Notes under the pieces: generated by a model | What the model saw: only the letters and a program-made list of their open reading frames with translations | Told to the model about the DNA's origin: nothing | Database searches by the model: none | Origin: Asterias amurensis | Lineage: Eukaryota > Echinodermata > Asteroidea > Forcipulatida > Asteriidae | Reading direction: 5' to 3' | Assembly: GCF_032118995.1 (NCBI RefSeq) | Contig: NC_092662.1 | Span: 2,666,001 to 2,730,000, forward strand | Length of the DNA: 64,000 nucleotides | Shown: one piece after another, positions 1 through 12,018 of the stretch | How the letters are laid out: each line of letters opens with the position of its first letter | How positions within the stretch are numbered: position 1 is the first letter of the stretch | Position numbers and translations under genes: made by a program

Positions 1-401
1 GCTTTCAGCCAAACAAATATAGCAAAAAAATATAGATGACCTGACGTTTGTACCGTTTAGCAGAGTCTTTCTCGAAGGTTAAAGAACGTCAGGCCATTAA
101 CTTTTTATTTTTATTTTATAAAGAATACAGACATACTTTCTTGTTGACGAAAGGCAGGAGCAGTGGCCATAAAAGACCTCACAAACTTGCCAAAATAACA
201 CTTAATGTAGCCTCACCTAAATATAGTCCCCCCAAACAAAAATTGCATAAAAAGCGGGGCCATATTGTGTCATTAAAACATATGCATATTTTCCGCTGTG
301 TTTATTAGTGTGTGGACATAACGAATATCCAATTGTATGCATGAAATCATAATAAATAAAAAAAAGACCGTGGTGAAAAAAAACCTTACGTGTTGTAATC
401 A

Positions 402-795
402 GTGATTCGGACTACCACAACTGTTTCGAGCCAGCGAGTCGCCAGTAAGACTGTCACCCCGGTAGAAGCTCTAAAATCCCCCGATACAATGAGAAGATGT
501 CGCGACGCTGGTAAGGCGTCCGGACGAAAATTATATTCTTCTTCTCTCTCAAAAAAAAAAAAAAAAATTGTCCGGATCACTCACGGATGGCTTGACCGTG
601 TTTTCTTCACTCTGCTACGCCGCTGGTCGGTGCGTAGACGCCGGGTGTGCATCCCAGCTTTACTCGGTCTTTTTTTTTTTTTTTTTTTTTTTTTGAGAGC
701 TGGCGGCGTTATGTTTGCGGGGAAATCTTTGCCGTAATTCGTGGGTGTAATTGAGGTAGCGAGGGAGGGGACGGCGATGGCCAGAAGCAAACGCG
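402..795. other. GC-rich patch with poly-A and poly-T runs
   Basis: A segment with more CpG than its surroundings is interrupted by a pure A run (551-567) and a pure T run (about 670-694). The homopolymers could be tails of retroposed copies in opposite orientation. I recognise no protein or RNA family in it. Open frames on both strands overlap and are low-complexity, so none is called a gene. Confidence 0.3.
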
Positions 796-2880
796 AAAAT
801 CGATGATATTATCTACTGTTAAAATGACAGCGCAATCACTGACTTTTTACAATATCTCGCTGACTGTGCTAGATACAGTTTTTTTATGATCATGATGTAT
901 TTTTGGTAGTTTGGAATTTAGCCTGCAAGTGTGAAAAAGAAAATCGTTTGCCAATGTATGCCTTGAAATGAAACATCCTTTTTTTCTTTTGAAAATTTTT
1001 TTGAGTAACTGTTTTTGAAAACAACCAAATAAATGTAGTGTTTCAAAATTTCACTTCCAATATGCTGTTATCAACTTACTGTCAAATGCAAAATGGTGCC
1101 AACGCTGGGCAATGAAACACTTTCATGCCTATTTTGAAACACACTTCTCCTGAAGACGAACAATCGAAACGTCAAGACCTTTTTTGCAGATCCAACACTC
1201 CCCCAAAACATATTTCACATAAGGCCACGGTTGCTCTTCTTATTGAAACAAAAAGTGAAACTTCAGAAGTTGATGTGAGCGCTTTAAGCTCACACTAAGT
1301 TGAACATGCTTATTTATTACTAACATTATTTTATTGCTTTCTGTGTGGGGAAAAAAATCCTTTTGGCAATATTGTAACTTTCGTTGGGTTGGAAAACACA
1401 TCTTTCAGTTTCATTTATTGAAATCGCTTCATCTTCTGTCGTCACCCACTTAACTCCCCATCCAATGTCCAAATGTTTTCAAACACTACCAATCCGTACA
1501 TTAAAACAACAACAAAATGGAATTAAAGAAAAATGTCTTTTGTTAAAAAGACTCGCTCTCTGCAGTCTGCTCTTCTTTTTAATTTTCCACAACATTTTTT
1601 CCTCAAAATTGATATTCCTTAATTCCAGCATCTCTAAACCATTATCACTGGGCAATCATTAATTTATAAGAAACAGATGTTCCCCTTACCACTGACCATT
1701 TAAAAAAAAAAAATTAGGTTTTTTTTCCCGTCATTATGTGAGGATTTTTCTTACAGAGTAAATAATACATGGAGAGGGACTCGCGTATACTATCTCCTGC
1801 CACTGTGTATTTCTGCAGTGGTGCAGACGATAATAAGAATTTCCCCATTGTTTCCCTTCAGCCCGTCTGGACCAATAGCTCCCACTTTTGTCCAATGACT
1901 TTTTGGTCCAATGAGCATTGTTTGCGCATGGTCTGATCTCTGAGACGCTCTTTTTTCCTCCCTCTGGTCGTCCCAATATTAGTTCAGACCATTTTGTGTG
2001 TGTGTTGTGTCTGTAGTGTAAAAAACAAACCAGTTTTTATTAGTGTCTAACCTTATTTGCGTGTTGACTTCTATCCATAAACCCCCTCTTCTTGTATTTG
2101 GATACAGTTTCATCATGCTTTATTTGATCAGCGTCTGTTTGTATACAATATGAGCACTGTTTAAGTATGGCCTGAACTAATTTGCTTCGCAGCGAGTAAA
2201 AATGGTTTACTTGTGTAACCGAGAACAATATTTATCACAGTCGAAAGACTTTTGAGGCATCTTGTCATGTGAGTGGGTGATTCCTGCATACAGGTTGTTC
2301 CAAGACACAAAAGCTAGAGCCATGCCCACCTAAGAATGAAGACACTAAGATTATTTTCAGACACTACAACATTTTGCCAAAGGTGTTTTTTGTTTGAGTT
2401 AAGCTAAGGGACCTTTTCTTTGGAAATAAAATGTAAACCTTTTTTGCTATTTATATCTTGAATAACTGTGGCAACCTCTATCTTCCATGTCATCGTTATT
2501 GCAGTTAATTAGTACAACCGCGCTGCAGCTGTTAGAGTTTAAATATAGCAACGCTGCTAAAAGGTGTTGTTTTTAAAATAGGATTTTGACAGATGCCCGA
2601 GCCATTATGCTCAGTTTGACAATGATATTCCAAGTTGTCAATTTGAACAAATCAAAATTAAGGCTAGCTACCACAAGACAGGAGCTTGTTTCGTTAGACC
2701 ATGCTCTGAATCCGAATCTGAACTATATAGTCGGCAAAGCATCCCAATGGAAACATCACTCCAACTTGATTTTTAGTAGAGAAGGCAATGAAGAAATGTT
2801 AGTTTTTAGAGGTGAGAGGAAAACCCATATAGGGGAAAACCCCTTCAGCTAGGTAGAGACTGAAAAACACAAATTCACAT

Positions 2881-2955
2881 GCAAGGCACAGGTCCGGGTA
2901 TCGAACCCGGGTCCACAGAGATGAAAGGCATGGGAGTAACCACGGAGCCTTCTTG
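2881..2955 (-). repeat. tRNA-derived SINE head
   Basis: The minus strand reads like the pol III promoter part of a tRNA: an A-box-like GGCTCCGTGGTTACTCCC, then a T arm with a perfect 5-bp stem around TTCGATA (B box GGTTCGATACC). The acceptor ends do not pair, so this is a SINE head or tRNA pseudogene and not a working tRNA. Confidence 0.5.
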
Positions 2956-3268
2956 ATTACACAGGAACATTTTTCTTACATGGAGAAGTGTCTTCCACAG
3001 CTTGGTTTCTGTATGGGTCCCTCCACAGTTTCATGAAGTTAAATGCTTGTTTTTTAATTGAATTATGTACCATCATGCAACTATGTAACTCTAAACTTTA
3101 GTTTAAAAAATTAATTGCCTTTTTTTGCTATTGATACTGTGGAAATAAACTGATTGATTGACCCAACCTGACTGCCTTCCAGTTGATTTGCCATGTGCGA
3201 TATTTAAACACTGGAAACATTGATAGTAATGCTAAACAAGAATCTTCTTTTTTTGTTTTCCACTTAAG

Positions 3269-3536
3269 GTTGAAGACCAGATGAAACTTCTCCAGAACGC
3301 GTGGAGCCAGCTCCTTGTCTTCGACCATCTCTACCGACAGGCGCACCACCACGGCGAGGGTATCCTTCTAATCACGGGGCAGACGATAGAGTCCGCCATG
3401 TTGCCAATCGGCCTCGCTGCCATGGGCATGGCCGACATCTCAGATCAGATGGTCCGGATCATATCGCGCATGCGCGACCTCAAGATCGACCACAAGGAGT
3501 ACGTGTGTCTGAAGTTCCTCATCCTTCTAAATCCTG
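3269..3536 (+). CDS. NR5A: NR5A nuclear receptor, penultimate coding exon (ligand-binding domain)
   Basis: Ligand-activated or lipid-binding transcription factor of the FTZ-F1/SF-1/LRH-1 group, acting in the nucleus as a monomer on extended AGGTCA half-sites. The exon begins after an acceptor (cacttaag) in phase 0 and ends in phase 1 at a GTAAGA donor, giving 89 codons. It opens with VEDQMKLLQNAWSQLLVFDH, continues with YRQ, GEGILLITGQ and then EYVCLKFLILLNP. These match helices 4-8 of the NR5A ligand-binding domain, where vertebrate members have DQMKLLQNCWSELL, IYRQ, FLVTGQ and EFVCLKFL. Upstream exons are outside the window. NR6A is the only close alternative, but the downstream exon fits NR5A better. 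Confidence 0.93.
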
Positions 3537-6500
3537 GTAAGATTTTTCTTCTTTTAATTTACCTCGATCAAGTGATGGAAAGAGGTGACAATGACTGTTA
3601 AAGGCACTGGATATATTTGGTAATTACTCATAATGAGTACAAAAACTTACATGGTAACGAGCAACGGAGAGCTGTTGATAGTATAACACTGTGTGTAACC
3701 ATCTCCCTCTCTGAATTGGAGAAACGTAGTTTATGTGAAAGAGATTATTTCTCTCTGAAACATTTGAGTCTGAGGCATACTTAAGACCTGAAGCCTTTTC
3801 AGGCATCTGAAAGCACACAAAACGTTGCAACAAGTTAGAGTGTTTTTCTTTCTTTTTTGCAACTTCGACGACCAGTATGAGCTCATTCTTTTTACATCAG
3901 ACTTGTTGTGTTGTGCATATGCTGGGATTTGACAACAACCAAACATGGCCTGTGCAATCAGTTGAACATTATGTATGAGTTTGTATTCAACATGTAAATT
4001 GATCACGATTAGCATATTCATGAGATGACCTATGTGTTTTATATGTCAGACACGATTTGCATTCACACTCGTCATCAATCGGACTGCTTAGTATGAATAC
4101 TGACCCCATGCTTGTAAATGTTCACATACATCTGATGAATATTCACCCCCACATTGCAATCAAAGTGTTGAGCCGTTCACACTGAACACTTCTGCACCCC
4201 ATGGGTTTGAACTGACACCATGCACCAAGCAACTCAGTTAATTGACTACACAATGACTATCACATTCTAATTTGTATCATTAGAAATTCTCTCACCGGTA
4301 CTGCACAAAGATTGCACAAGGAGATTTCTCGATCCAAGAATACAAAAAGTTAATTTATTTTTGTTCTCCTCCTGTGATGAGTAAACTAAAAGATGAATCG
4401 CACAAACAAATCAAATTTCAAAATTTCAATCTAGCCATGCCCGAAACTCATTGTCCACGCCTGCCGTTAATTTGGGTGTTGTAGACTGTATTGCCCCTCT
4501 TGCAATTTTATATATATCCCCATCTTATCGTTGATCTCTTTGGAATTGCACTACAGTCTGGCACCAGACTCATATCATATCTCTTACAGCATGTAGACAA
4601 TGAGTAATGGCACGACCGAGGCCACATTTAAATTGACCCCTCGATTATAACAGGGCCCCTTGAATTGCCAAAGCAATCGGGTGCCGTACTTGCTAATCTG
4701 GTGACGTCACTTTTTTTCTAGTAATTTTTTTCTTCTTCTTTTCTTGAGGACAATGAATAATTTTGCACCCGGGCGAGGTCACACCAAATTGACCTGAGCC
4801 ATAGAAAGGAGGGAGGAGAAACAGTTGTCCCGAGAAATCGGGGCGCGTCATTTTTTATTCATATTTTTTTTTTATTCTTCTGTTGAGCAATGATGGGATG
4901 ATGTAAATGGACCCGCAAGGACACCGTAGTTTGTATAGATTGGATGTTATCATTGTGCCAAGCTCCAAACCCCAAATGGGGTCCCGATTTGATTACAGAA
5001 ACAAAGACGATCCTTTCCTATTAATTGGGTGCTTCTTATTTATCTAGTCTGAGAAATCAACTCAAAGATGCACAATGTCTTTCACCCGTCTCTAGAAGAA
5101 AACAAACTTGTGGTGACAAAGCATGAATTGTAGAAGAAGAACAAATAGAAAACTGAAAATAAAAATGTATGGACGCACTGCAGTTGTTTGTATAAATTAT
5201 GTGCTTTTCCAAATGATTATTCGCCGTGTCGACATTTGTACGCACTTGATTATGTCGGGGGTAGAAAGAAGAAAGCCACTTGTCCCCATCTCGCGATAAA
5301 AGCCGCTGCTGTCATTCAATGTGCAATATAAACCACTGATCCAAGCGCCGGCTACGTCTCTCTCACTCTCTCCCTCGCTCCTCGTACGCCGTTGATTCAC
5401 TCAATTTCACCGCGTGACCTTGGCTGGGCATCACCGCCTACCGTACATGGGGAGAATTTCCCCCAAGGCCCCCGGGGACCTTACTGAATTGATAAAAAAA
5501 AGAAAACCTTTAAAGGGGGAGTCGATGAGTACTAGTATCGCTACTCGAACCCGTTAGAATCCCATGGGGAACCGTGTCCCCATCATCATCACCGGCATCA
5601 AATTAGTATCTTGTCTACCGATCTCCGCCATGGATAATGTGCAAACGCCAGCCACATCACACGCCGTGGTAATGCGTTGCTTTACAGCCGTAGTATAGCC
5701 GGGGCATTTGGAACCCACACGGTGGTGTGTGGAGGAGCAAGATAGACCATGAGATAGGAGAAGGCGCGCCTCTGTGTGCGAGAGTGAAGTCCCCATCAGT
5801 TTTCCCTCCACCGATTTCTAGCCCCCTTCTTCTTCTTCTTTTCTGCTGCCTCCCGATCCCCACTGGTTCTTAATCACATTCATGACAGTGATAATACGGA
5901 GTGCCAAGGTCACAAGGCATTTTCCCACGTCTTGTGCAGGCCTAATTACTCAGTGATGTGTACGCGCGAAATAGCCTATATAGATGAATCATGCATTACA
6001 CGGCGTCGAGTCGGTGGTAATTCGCCGACTGGCTCGACGCATACACGGCCCCCTAGAAAACACTGCCTAGAAAGAAAAAAAAATTCAAAATATGAAGAGA
6101 AAAAAAATCAGATTCGTAGTAAATTTGTTTAAGATGTTACTAGTGCACTAGAAAACACTGGCGGGAAAAACCTTAAAAATATAGATTTGTGATGCGATTT
6201 TGTTTGTTTTTACATGGCCCTAGAAATCACTGCCTGAGGAAAACTGTCAAAAATAGTATATTCAATAGTATAGACGATTTGTAAATAATCAGACACACAA
6301 CAAACAAACACTTATACACATATACAAATATACACATTATAGGCAAGCAAGTAACTAAAAGAGGAATTCTTATGAGAATTTCCGGATGGAAAAATCATGT
6401 ATTGATCGAATTCCATCACAAAATCTCCACTCCAACCTCAAAACATCTTTTAAAATATCGAGAAGGTGGAAAACCAAATCGCCCCGGATATACCTAGGAT

Positions 6501-7235
6501 TTGTTCCCACTGCCGTGCTCGCTGATCGGTTAAAGTGACCGTGATGCATCGCCAACAATTTGCATATATTTTTGACGAATTCCCCCCACCCTTCCATGAC
6601 AGTAAGGGAATTATGAGGTCACAACCATAATGCACGGCCGTATGCAGTGTGGGCAGGTACCTTCATTCTAATAACGTAATCCCGCGTGAGTTTTAAATCA
6701 CGCGCGATCCCCCAAGCCGTCCCAAAATAAGCCTCGATGTATTACGCCAGTACATTATGCACATCGAATTCGCTGTTCTAAGAAATTCTATTGTGATACG
6801 TTAATGTTTCACAACTGACAAAAAAACAAAATCCGTTTTTAATTGTGTGTGCGACGGCAAGAAATTATTTTGAAATCGGAAACGTCAATAGTTACATCAC
6901 CAAGCTCCTCGTGGATTTTCGTAGACTGAAATATAACAATCGAAACGCCTCTCTTTTAATGGTAGGAGTAAATATCAACACTTTCCAAAATGCTTTTGCG
7001 AGGGTGACAAGAAGAGTTCGTGGTCACCATCTTGTTTGGGGTTTTCCCCTGTTCTTGCACAATGACCGTGTTGAATTTGTCCTCGGTCAAAATTTAAGTT
7101 GACACAAAGACAAATTATCTGGTTACTCCCATGGTAATGAACCAACTTTTATTTTATACTAATTTCATGACACTTTGGTGGCACTGGTATACTAAAAACA
7201 CATCCTTGTTTTTGTTTACCCTTCACTATCTTTAG
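3537..7235 (+). other. Last intron of NR5A
   Basis: A 3.7 kb intron with donor GTAAGA and acceptor cactatctttag. One truncated MITE lies at its start (3599-3945). From about 4030 to 7235 I see none of the repeat families that crowd the rest of the window, and the sequence is less AT-biased than the flanks, with CpG-containing stretches near 5330-5480 and 6600-6730. No exon is recognised in it. The lack of insertions may reflect cis-regulatory constraint, but that is inference. Confidence 0.6.
3599..3945 (+). mobile_element. TTAA MITE (family 2), truncated copy
   Basis: Begins with TTAAAGGCACTGG and TTGGTAATTACTCA, followed by the family core (aacgagcaacggagagctgttgatagtataacactgtg and on to a tctgaaagcacacaa segment). 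This is the left end seen in the full copies at 48255 and 58809. The right terminal repeat is not recognisable, so the end point is approximate. Confidence 0.6.
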
Positions 7236-7483
7236 ATGTAAATACACTCCAAGATAAACACGTCATCGACAATTGTCAGGACCAAATTACGGCGGCCCTC
7301 ATGGACTACACGCTGGCCAACTATCAGGGTATCAACGACAAGTTTGGTCTGATGCTTCGGCTGTTGCCTGAGATCCGGCAGGTGAGCCAGCGAGGAGAGC
7401 AGTACCTCTATAGCAGGCACATGGAGGGCGAGGTCCCTTACAACAGCTTATTGATGGAGATGCTTCACAGTAAGCGAAAGTGA
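7236..7483 (+). CDS. NR5A: NR5A nuclear receptor, terminal coding exon with AF-2
   Basis: The exon completes the split codon left by the 3536 donor (G plus AT gives Asp) after the acceptor cactatctttag, and runs 82 codons including the TGA stop. It encodes NCQDQITAALMDYTLANY, then DKFGLMLRLLPEIR, EQYLYSRHMEGEVPYNSLL and the C-terminal MEMLHSKRK. This matches the end of the NR5A ligand-binding domain: helices 9-11, the conserved LLRLPEIR block, and the AF-2 helix LLxEMLHxKR that recruits coactivators. Residues shared with LRH-1/SF-1 (DYT, LLPEIR, EQYLY, LLMEMLH) make orthology to the single invertebrate NR5A likely. The joined open frame supports both splice sites. Confidence 0.95.
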
Positions 7484-10380
7484 ACACGAAACAGCCGTTT
7501 GTTTGACACTAACTGGCGGTCATCGAAAAAATCACTGGGACACAAAACAAATCGCAGACTCTATTGTTCCCTTTTTTTTCTTTTCATTTTTTAAAACAAT
7601 GTTTTTGAAGATTGCTCAAAACCTCAGGAGACGCGCAGAATGTTCTGCATGACGGCTGTTATTTGAAGCACGTTTAACGTGAGAGTGGACTATGGGCCAA
7701 AATGCATTGACAGACATTGAATCGGTATACGAGAAAATGGGGTGCATTTTAGGAAAGCCCGGTACCGAGGAAAGTATGGACACGACATCTGCTCCGGTTT
7801 GGAATTCCTGTAAACCACCCACAACAGCTGGTTAGATAAAACAATGTTAAACTGTTTGCAAACCGTTACAAAAGCTAACTGTAAACCGTTGCAAAAGCTC
7901 CGAAAACCGTTTTGTTTAACCGTGCTGTCCAGGTGGCTAAGTTGGATCCATCCGCGTCTGCAGTTTAAGATATACGAAGGCACTGCACGAGGAGTGTATA
8001 AGCATGGCCTGAGCGGGACCTACCGTCTACTGAGCGGACCAGACGGCTTCACCTTCAGCGGTTGAACCACCACCTCGGTCTTTTAACTCCGTGGTTGGTC
8101 TAAACCACCAGGCTGATCTGAGTGTGATTTGTGATTGGTACGTAGCAAGACTACGTAGAATGTGGGGACAGTGGAAGATGACAAAGTAACGACTTGTAAA
8201 GGAGTCTATACATCGGTGCTTGCCAAACATCTGCCACGAGAGAAAAAAAGATGGCGACAATGTTAATTTCCGGATACACCTTGTTGAGGATGAAAAAAAA
8301 AACGTAAAATAATTCAGAATGATTGTGGGATTTCTTTAAAGGGGCATAGTCCTCAGTGGTATAACAAAAATTGTGTATTAGGTAAAGATTTTAACATTAA
8401 GTATTGTATTGATATAAGTCAAGTTGAAACCGCGCTAAGCGCGGTGAAATGAACAGAGTAAAACGGAATACTCTTAAAACCAAAGATAAAACCAAAGGTT
8501 TTCCGCACATCTTTCCTTGTAGCTTGAACCCCGAACTATTTTTTGCTTATAAAGCTAACATATTTGAAGAAAATATGAGTGAAGATGAACCTTACTGAAG
8601 GATACTAAACCCTTAGTTGATACTTCAAGTTGATTCTATGGAAAGAGAGAAAAGCCCTCGAAAAGTATCATTAAAATAGATACTTTTCGACGCGGAAATG
8701 ACTTAAAGAGTTAGTTTCTGTGCCAGGATTTGAACTGAAAAGGCAAAACAAGTGGGGGTTAAAAACTAATTTGTATAGTACTACCGTTCATAGCGTAAGT
8801 ATAATGTAAAAAAAAATATAATTATTATATTCGTAGATTGGTTTTTATTTTAGGTTTGTCTTTAAAAAACTGTTCTCGGTCAAATTGGGAAAAAAATATT
8901 TTTCGAAAAAAAAAAAAATCATCATTGTATTGAGGTTTCATTTTTCATTTCTGCTTATGCCATGATAACAGGAAAGTAAAAGATGTATGACAGGGATTGT
9001 GAATAAAAAAACTAAACACAGCCAATTAAAAAAGAAAGATTCAAAGACAAAAACCATAATGAGACGTTAACAAATCTTGTACGTCCCCTGGTTGATCTCC
9101 AGTTATATAAGGTCTCCATTTTTGTTTCTTCTAAAAACCTCTAAAATCGATCAACAATATTGGTATCTTTAAATTAAAAGATATCTCAAAATTGTGGTCT
9201 ACAATTAGCAAACAGTTGTGGTAAAGTCTGTTCGCAGTAATCTGCTTCTGATGAAATTTCCAGTCATCAATGTTTCCCTGTTAATATAGATTGTTTTCAT
9301 AACAAACAAACAAAAATAGAATTCCTTCATTCGTGTCCGATTTAGAAACAGTTAAGCTTCGAAATTTGTATTTAATTCTGTGTCTTCAGTTGCCCTTGTT
9401 TTAGCATCAAGATGTATTTTTGCTTTTCCCGTCAAAACTGTTGGTGTGCAATACTCACGCCACGTCCAACGTTAATTCCACGCACCAGTTAACACAAGAA
9501 AAGGGCAATTTTTTTAAGTGCATGATATTATTTTCTGAATCATTTATGACTTAGGGAATTAAACCCAGCATTGTTTCCGATCAAATAATGAAATGAAATG
9601 GTATTTATATGAAATTCTGAATGTCTATTTCAGTTGGTGCGCTTGATTAAAGCTTTCAATTTTGCCATATTTCATCTTGGTCCGAGCTCCCGACTTGTAG
9701 CACGAGAAAGTCCGTGTGAGTTAGTCTTTATCTTATGTCTACCTGACTATTATTTGATCTGGTCCGAGCTCCTGACTTGAAGCATGATAAAATCATTGCA
9801 GAACTGGTTCTTATTCTCAAGTCTACCTGACTATTTTTGGGGTCTGATCAAACGGTGCAAAGGGAAATGAATTTACCACTAAATAAAAATTTAAAAAATC
9901 ATGGACGACTGTAATTGTTTTTAGATGAAAATAATATGAATTTTTAAAACCAACAGGGATAAACAAAAGTCGCCATTACTCCTGTAGTTTTAAGATGTTA
10001 ATGTAATTTAAGGTCCATATTGTTCTGTCGGTGTACTAGCGTATAAGTATTGTCTATATTATATGTGTGTGTGTGTGTGTGTCATCTTTGAATTTTATGT
10101 GAAGAGAATTATAATTTTTATTGCACACGTCTTTATTTTATTTTTCTTTGCGTATATATTTCTCCACACTGACTCTTTCCACATAAGTACACTACAGCAG
10201 TTTTAGTTTCCATTCTTGGCAAAAAAAAAAAACCCCAGAATGTAACACATTGTGGGGCAAAACACAATTTGGAGACTTCACTTTTTATTTCAAAATTATT
10301 GTTAAATTATAAGCTACATCCCTTCCAATGTTAAAACCACAGATGAATCCAAAGTAGGCCTACCACACTATTTCCTATAT
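7484..10380 (+). other. NR5A 3' flank and probable 3' UTR
   Basis: AT-rich sequence after the NR5A stop, with no recognised gene. An AATAAA near 9002 is one possible polyadenylation signal, but I cannot tell how long the UTR is. Two similar short segments occur around 9680 and 9760 (both contain tggtccgagctcc, gacttg and agtctacctgactatt), an old local duplication. Confidence 0.4.
10064..10082. repeat. (TG)n microsatellite
   Basis: Uninterrupted TG dinucleotide run of about nine units in AT-rich sequence. Confidence 0.9.
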
Positions 10381-10564
10381 AGTCATTATTTGGCCGGGTC
10401 CGAATTGGTGGTTACGGTTCCGGCTACATCTGTTGCTAAGGGTGTTGCTAAGGGACGTGCCATACTTCAACGCATGATGACGCGGCAATCAAGCCGTAGC
10501 CAATAGCCACTAATTCAGACACTGCTTTATGCACAATTTAGCGGTTCTTTCTATTTCGCGTGTG

Positions 10565-10734
10565 GGCCCTTTTCGAAACCACAGCTTCGGCTTTGAATTA
10601 GGTTCCGGCTAGCCTGGCCCCACGGCCGTGTTTTCACATTACTCAAGCTTTGCGTATACGCGCTCAAGGCTTCAGTCGAGAGAACGGAGCCTGGTGCCGA
10701 ATCCAAAGCCGAAGCCGTGGTTTCGAAAAGGGCC
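10565..10734. mobile_element. Fold-back element (MITE-like)
   Basis: GGCCCTTTTCGAAACCAC at the left end is mirrored by GTGGTTTCGAAAAGGGCC at the right end. The inner arms continue pairing (cagcttcggctttgaatt against aatccaaagccgaagcc). The GC-rich content contrasts with the surroundings. There is no coding capacity beyond small shadow frames, as expected for a non-autonomous hairpin element. Confidence 0.65.
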
Positions 10735-11627
10735 GAGGGTTCATCCAATCATGTTGGTGATGCACTACAGGATACCCGTGTCTTTACTAAATAATGCATT
10801 TATATTCAACCTCGTTTCATAGTGGTCGACCCCAGTACTTCATTACTTGTTTGAGCGAGACAGATTGTGTATACATTTACCCTTAGATGTGATTTGTTTT
10901 CCCTGACTTCAATGAAGTACATGATGTAGATTTAAGCTATAAACAAATCCATGAGCAATAGACCATAATGATTTGGGATATCACGTCATGTATACCAAAG
11001 GGACACATAGCCTATAGGTTTTTCTACAGGCATGAGTTGTATAACACACAGCTCAATGGAAAGGAAAACATTCAGTCTAACATTTTATTGAAATTACGTT
11101 GTCTGATTTTGTGTCTTCTTTTTAAAACGAAGAAGACTCATCCATCATGTTGGATGTACGCCCTAATTATGCTACAAAATGTACAGTTATTTCCCTTTAA
11201 GGCCAGTGTGGTTTCTTTTCTTGCCTGTCAGACGTGCCCGTGGAGGCGCAAGGTTACGCTTTATTGTAAACAAAGGTTACTTGGTACATGCTTTATACAC
11301 ATTTCTTTTGCTACAAACAAATAATTCTGGGGGGAAAAATTGAATTTTGATACAAAATCTATCAAATTACTCGAATGTTCTTCATGTAAAAAGGGAATTT
11401 CAATTAATGTTTTATTAAAAGGTCTAATTTGTGCAACCCAGATTCATGTTGTGATACTTGAGGCGACCCGAACAAAATGGCGGACGATGTTTAGAAAAGA
11501 AAAGTCTATATTTTTTAACTCGGTCTTTCCGAACTATGCCATGGATGTATTTTTTAGGGGGGAAGCCCCAAATAATGACCGTGTTATAAATAATTTGTTG
11601 TATTCGGTGATGATATATGTATTTGGT
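10735..11627. other. Intergenic, nothing recognised
   Basis: AT-rich sequence with open frames of about 100 codons on both strands (for example 10968-11324 and 11340-11651). They show no recognisable domain, no splice consensus and ordinary AT composition. I see no gene here. Confidence 0.4.
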
Positions 11628-12018
11628 AACGGCACTGGACACTACTGGTAATTACTCAAAATAATTGTTAGCATAAAAACTTATTTGGTAACAAGCAATG
11701 AAGAGCTGTTGATAGTATAACACTTTGAGAATTGGCTCCCTCTGAAGTAACGTAGTTTATCAGAAAGAGGTCGTTTCTTATTCAAATAATAAAAGACTTC
11801 AGCTGAAGCCTTTTGGTTGCTTCAGCTGGGGCCTTTGAGTTATACGTCTGAAAGCACACTTAGTATTGCAACAAAGATGTTTAGTCTTTCGTTATTCCCT
11901 TCGCAATTTCGATGACCAATTGAGGCAAAATTTACACAGAATTTTGTGCATATTTTAAGAAACACCAAGTGAGAATACTGGCCTCTGACAATTACCAAAG
12001 GTGTCCATGCCTTCAAAT
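11628..12018 (+). mobile_element. TTAA MITE (family 2), old copy
   Basis: Starts with ggcactggacactactggtaatt and ends with ttaccaaaggtgtccatgcc, an imperfect terminal inverted repeat of the family seen intact at 48255-48640. The length of about 390 bp agrees with other full copies. TTAA ends are eroded. Confidence 0.65.

Larger units (their letters stand above)
1..3268 (+). other. NR5A intron or upstream sequence (partial)
   Basis: The first coding exon seen on this strand begins at 3269 in the middle of a nuclear-receptor ligand-binding domain, so this stretch must be intronic to a gene whose DNA-binding-domain exons lie outside the window. I looked for the usual preceding NR5A exon (the helix 3 region with a WAR-type motif) and found none here. 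The stretch is AT-rich, with a GC-richer patch at 384-800 and a tRNA-like element at 2881-2955. Confidence 0.6.
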
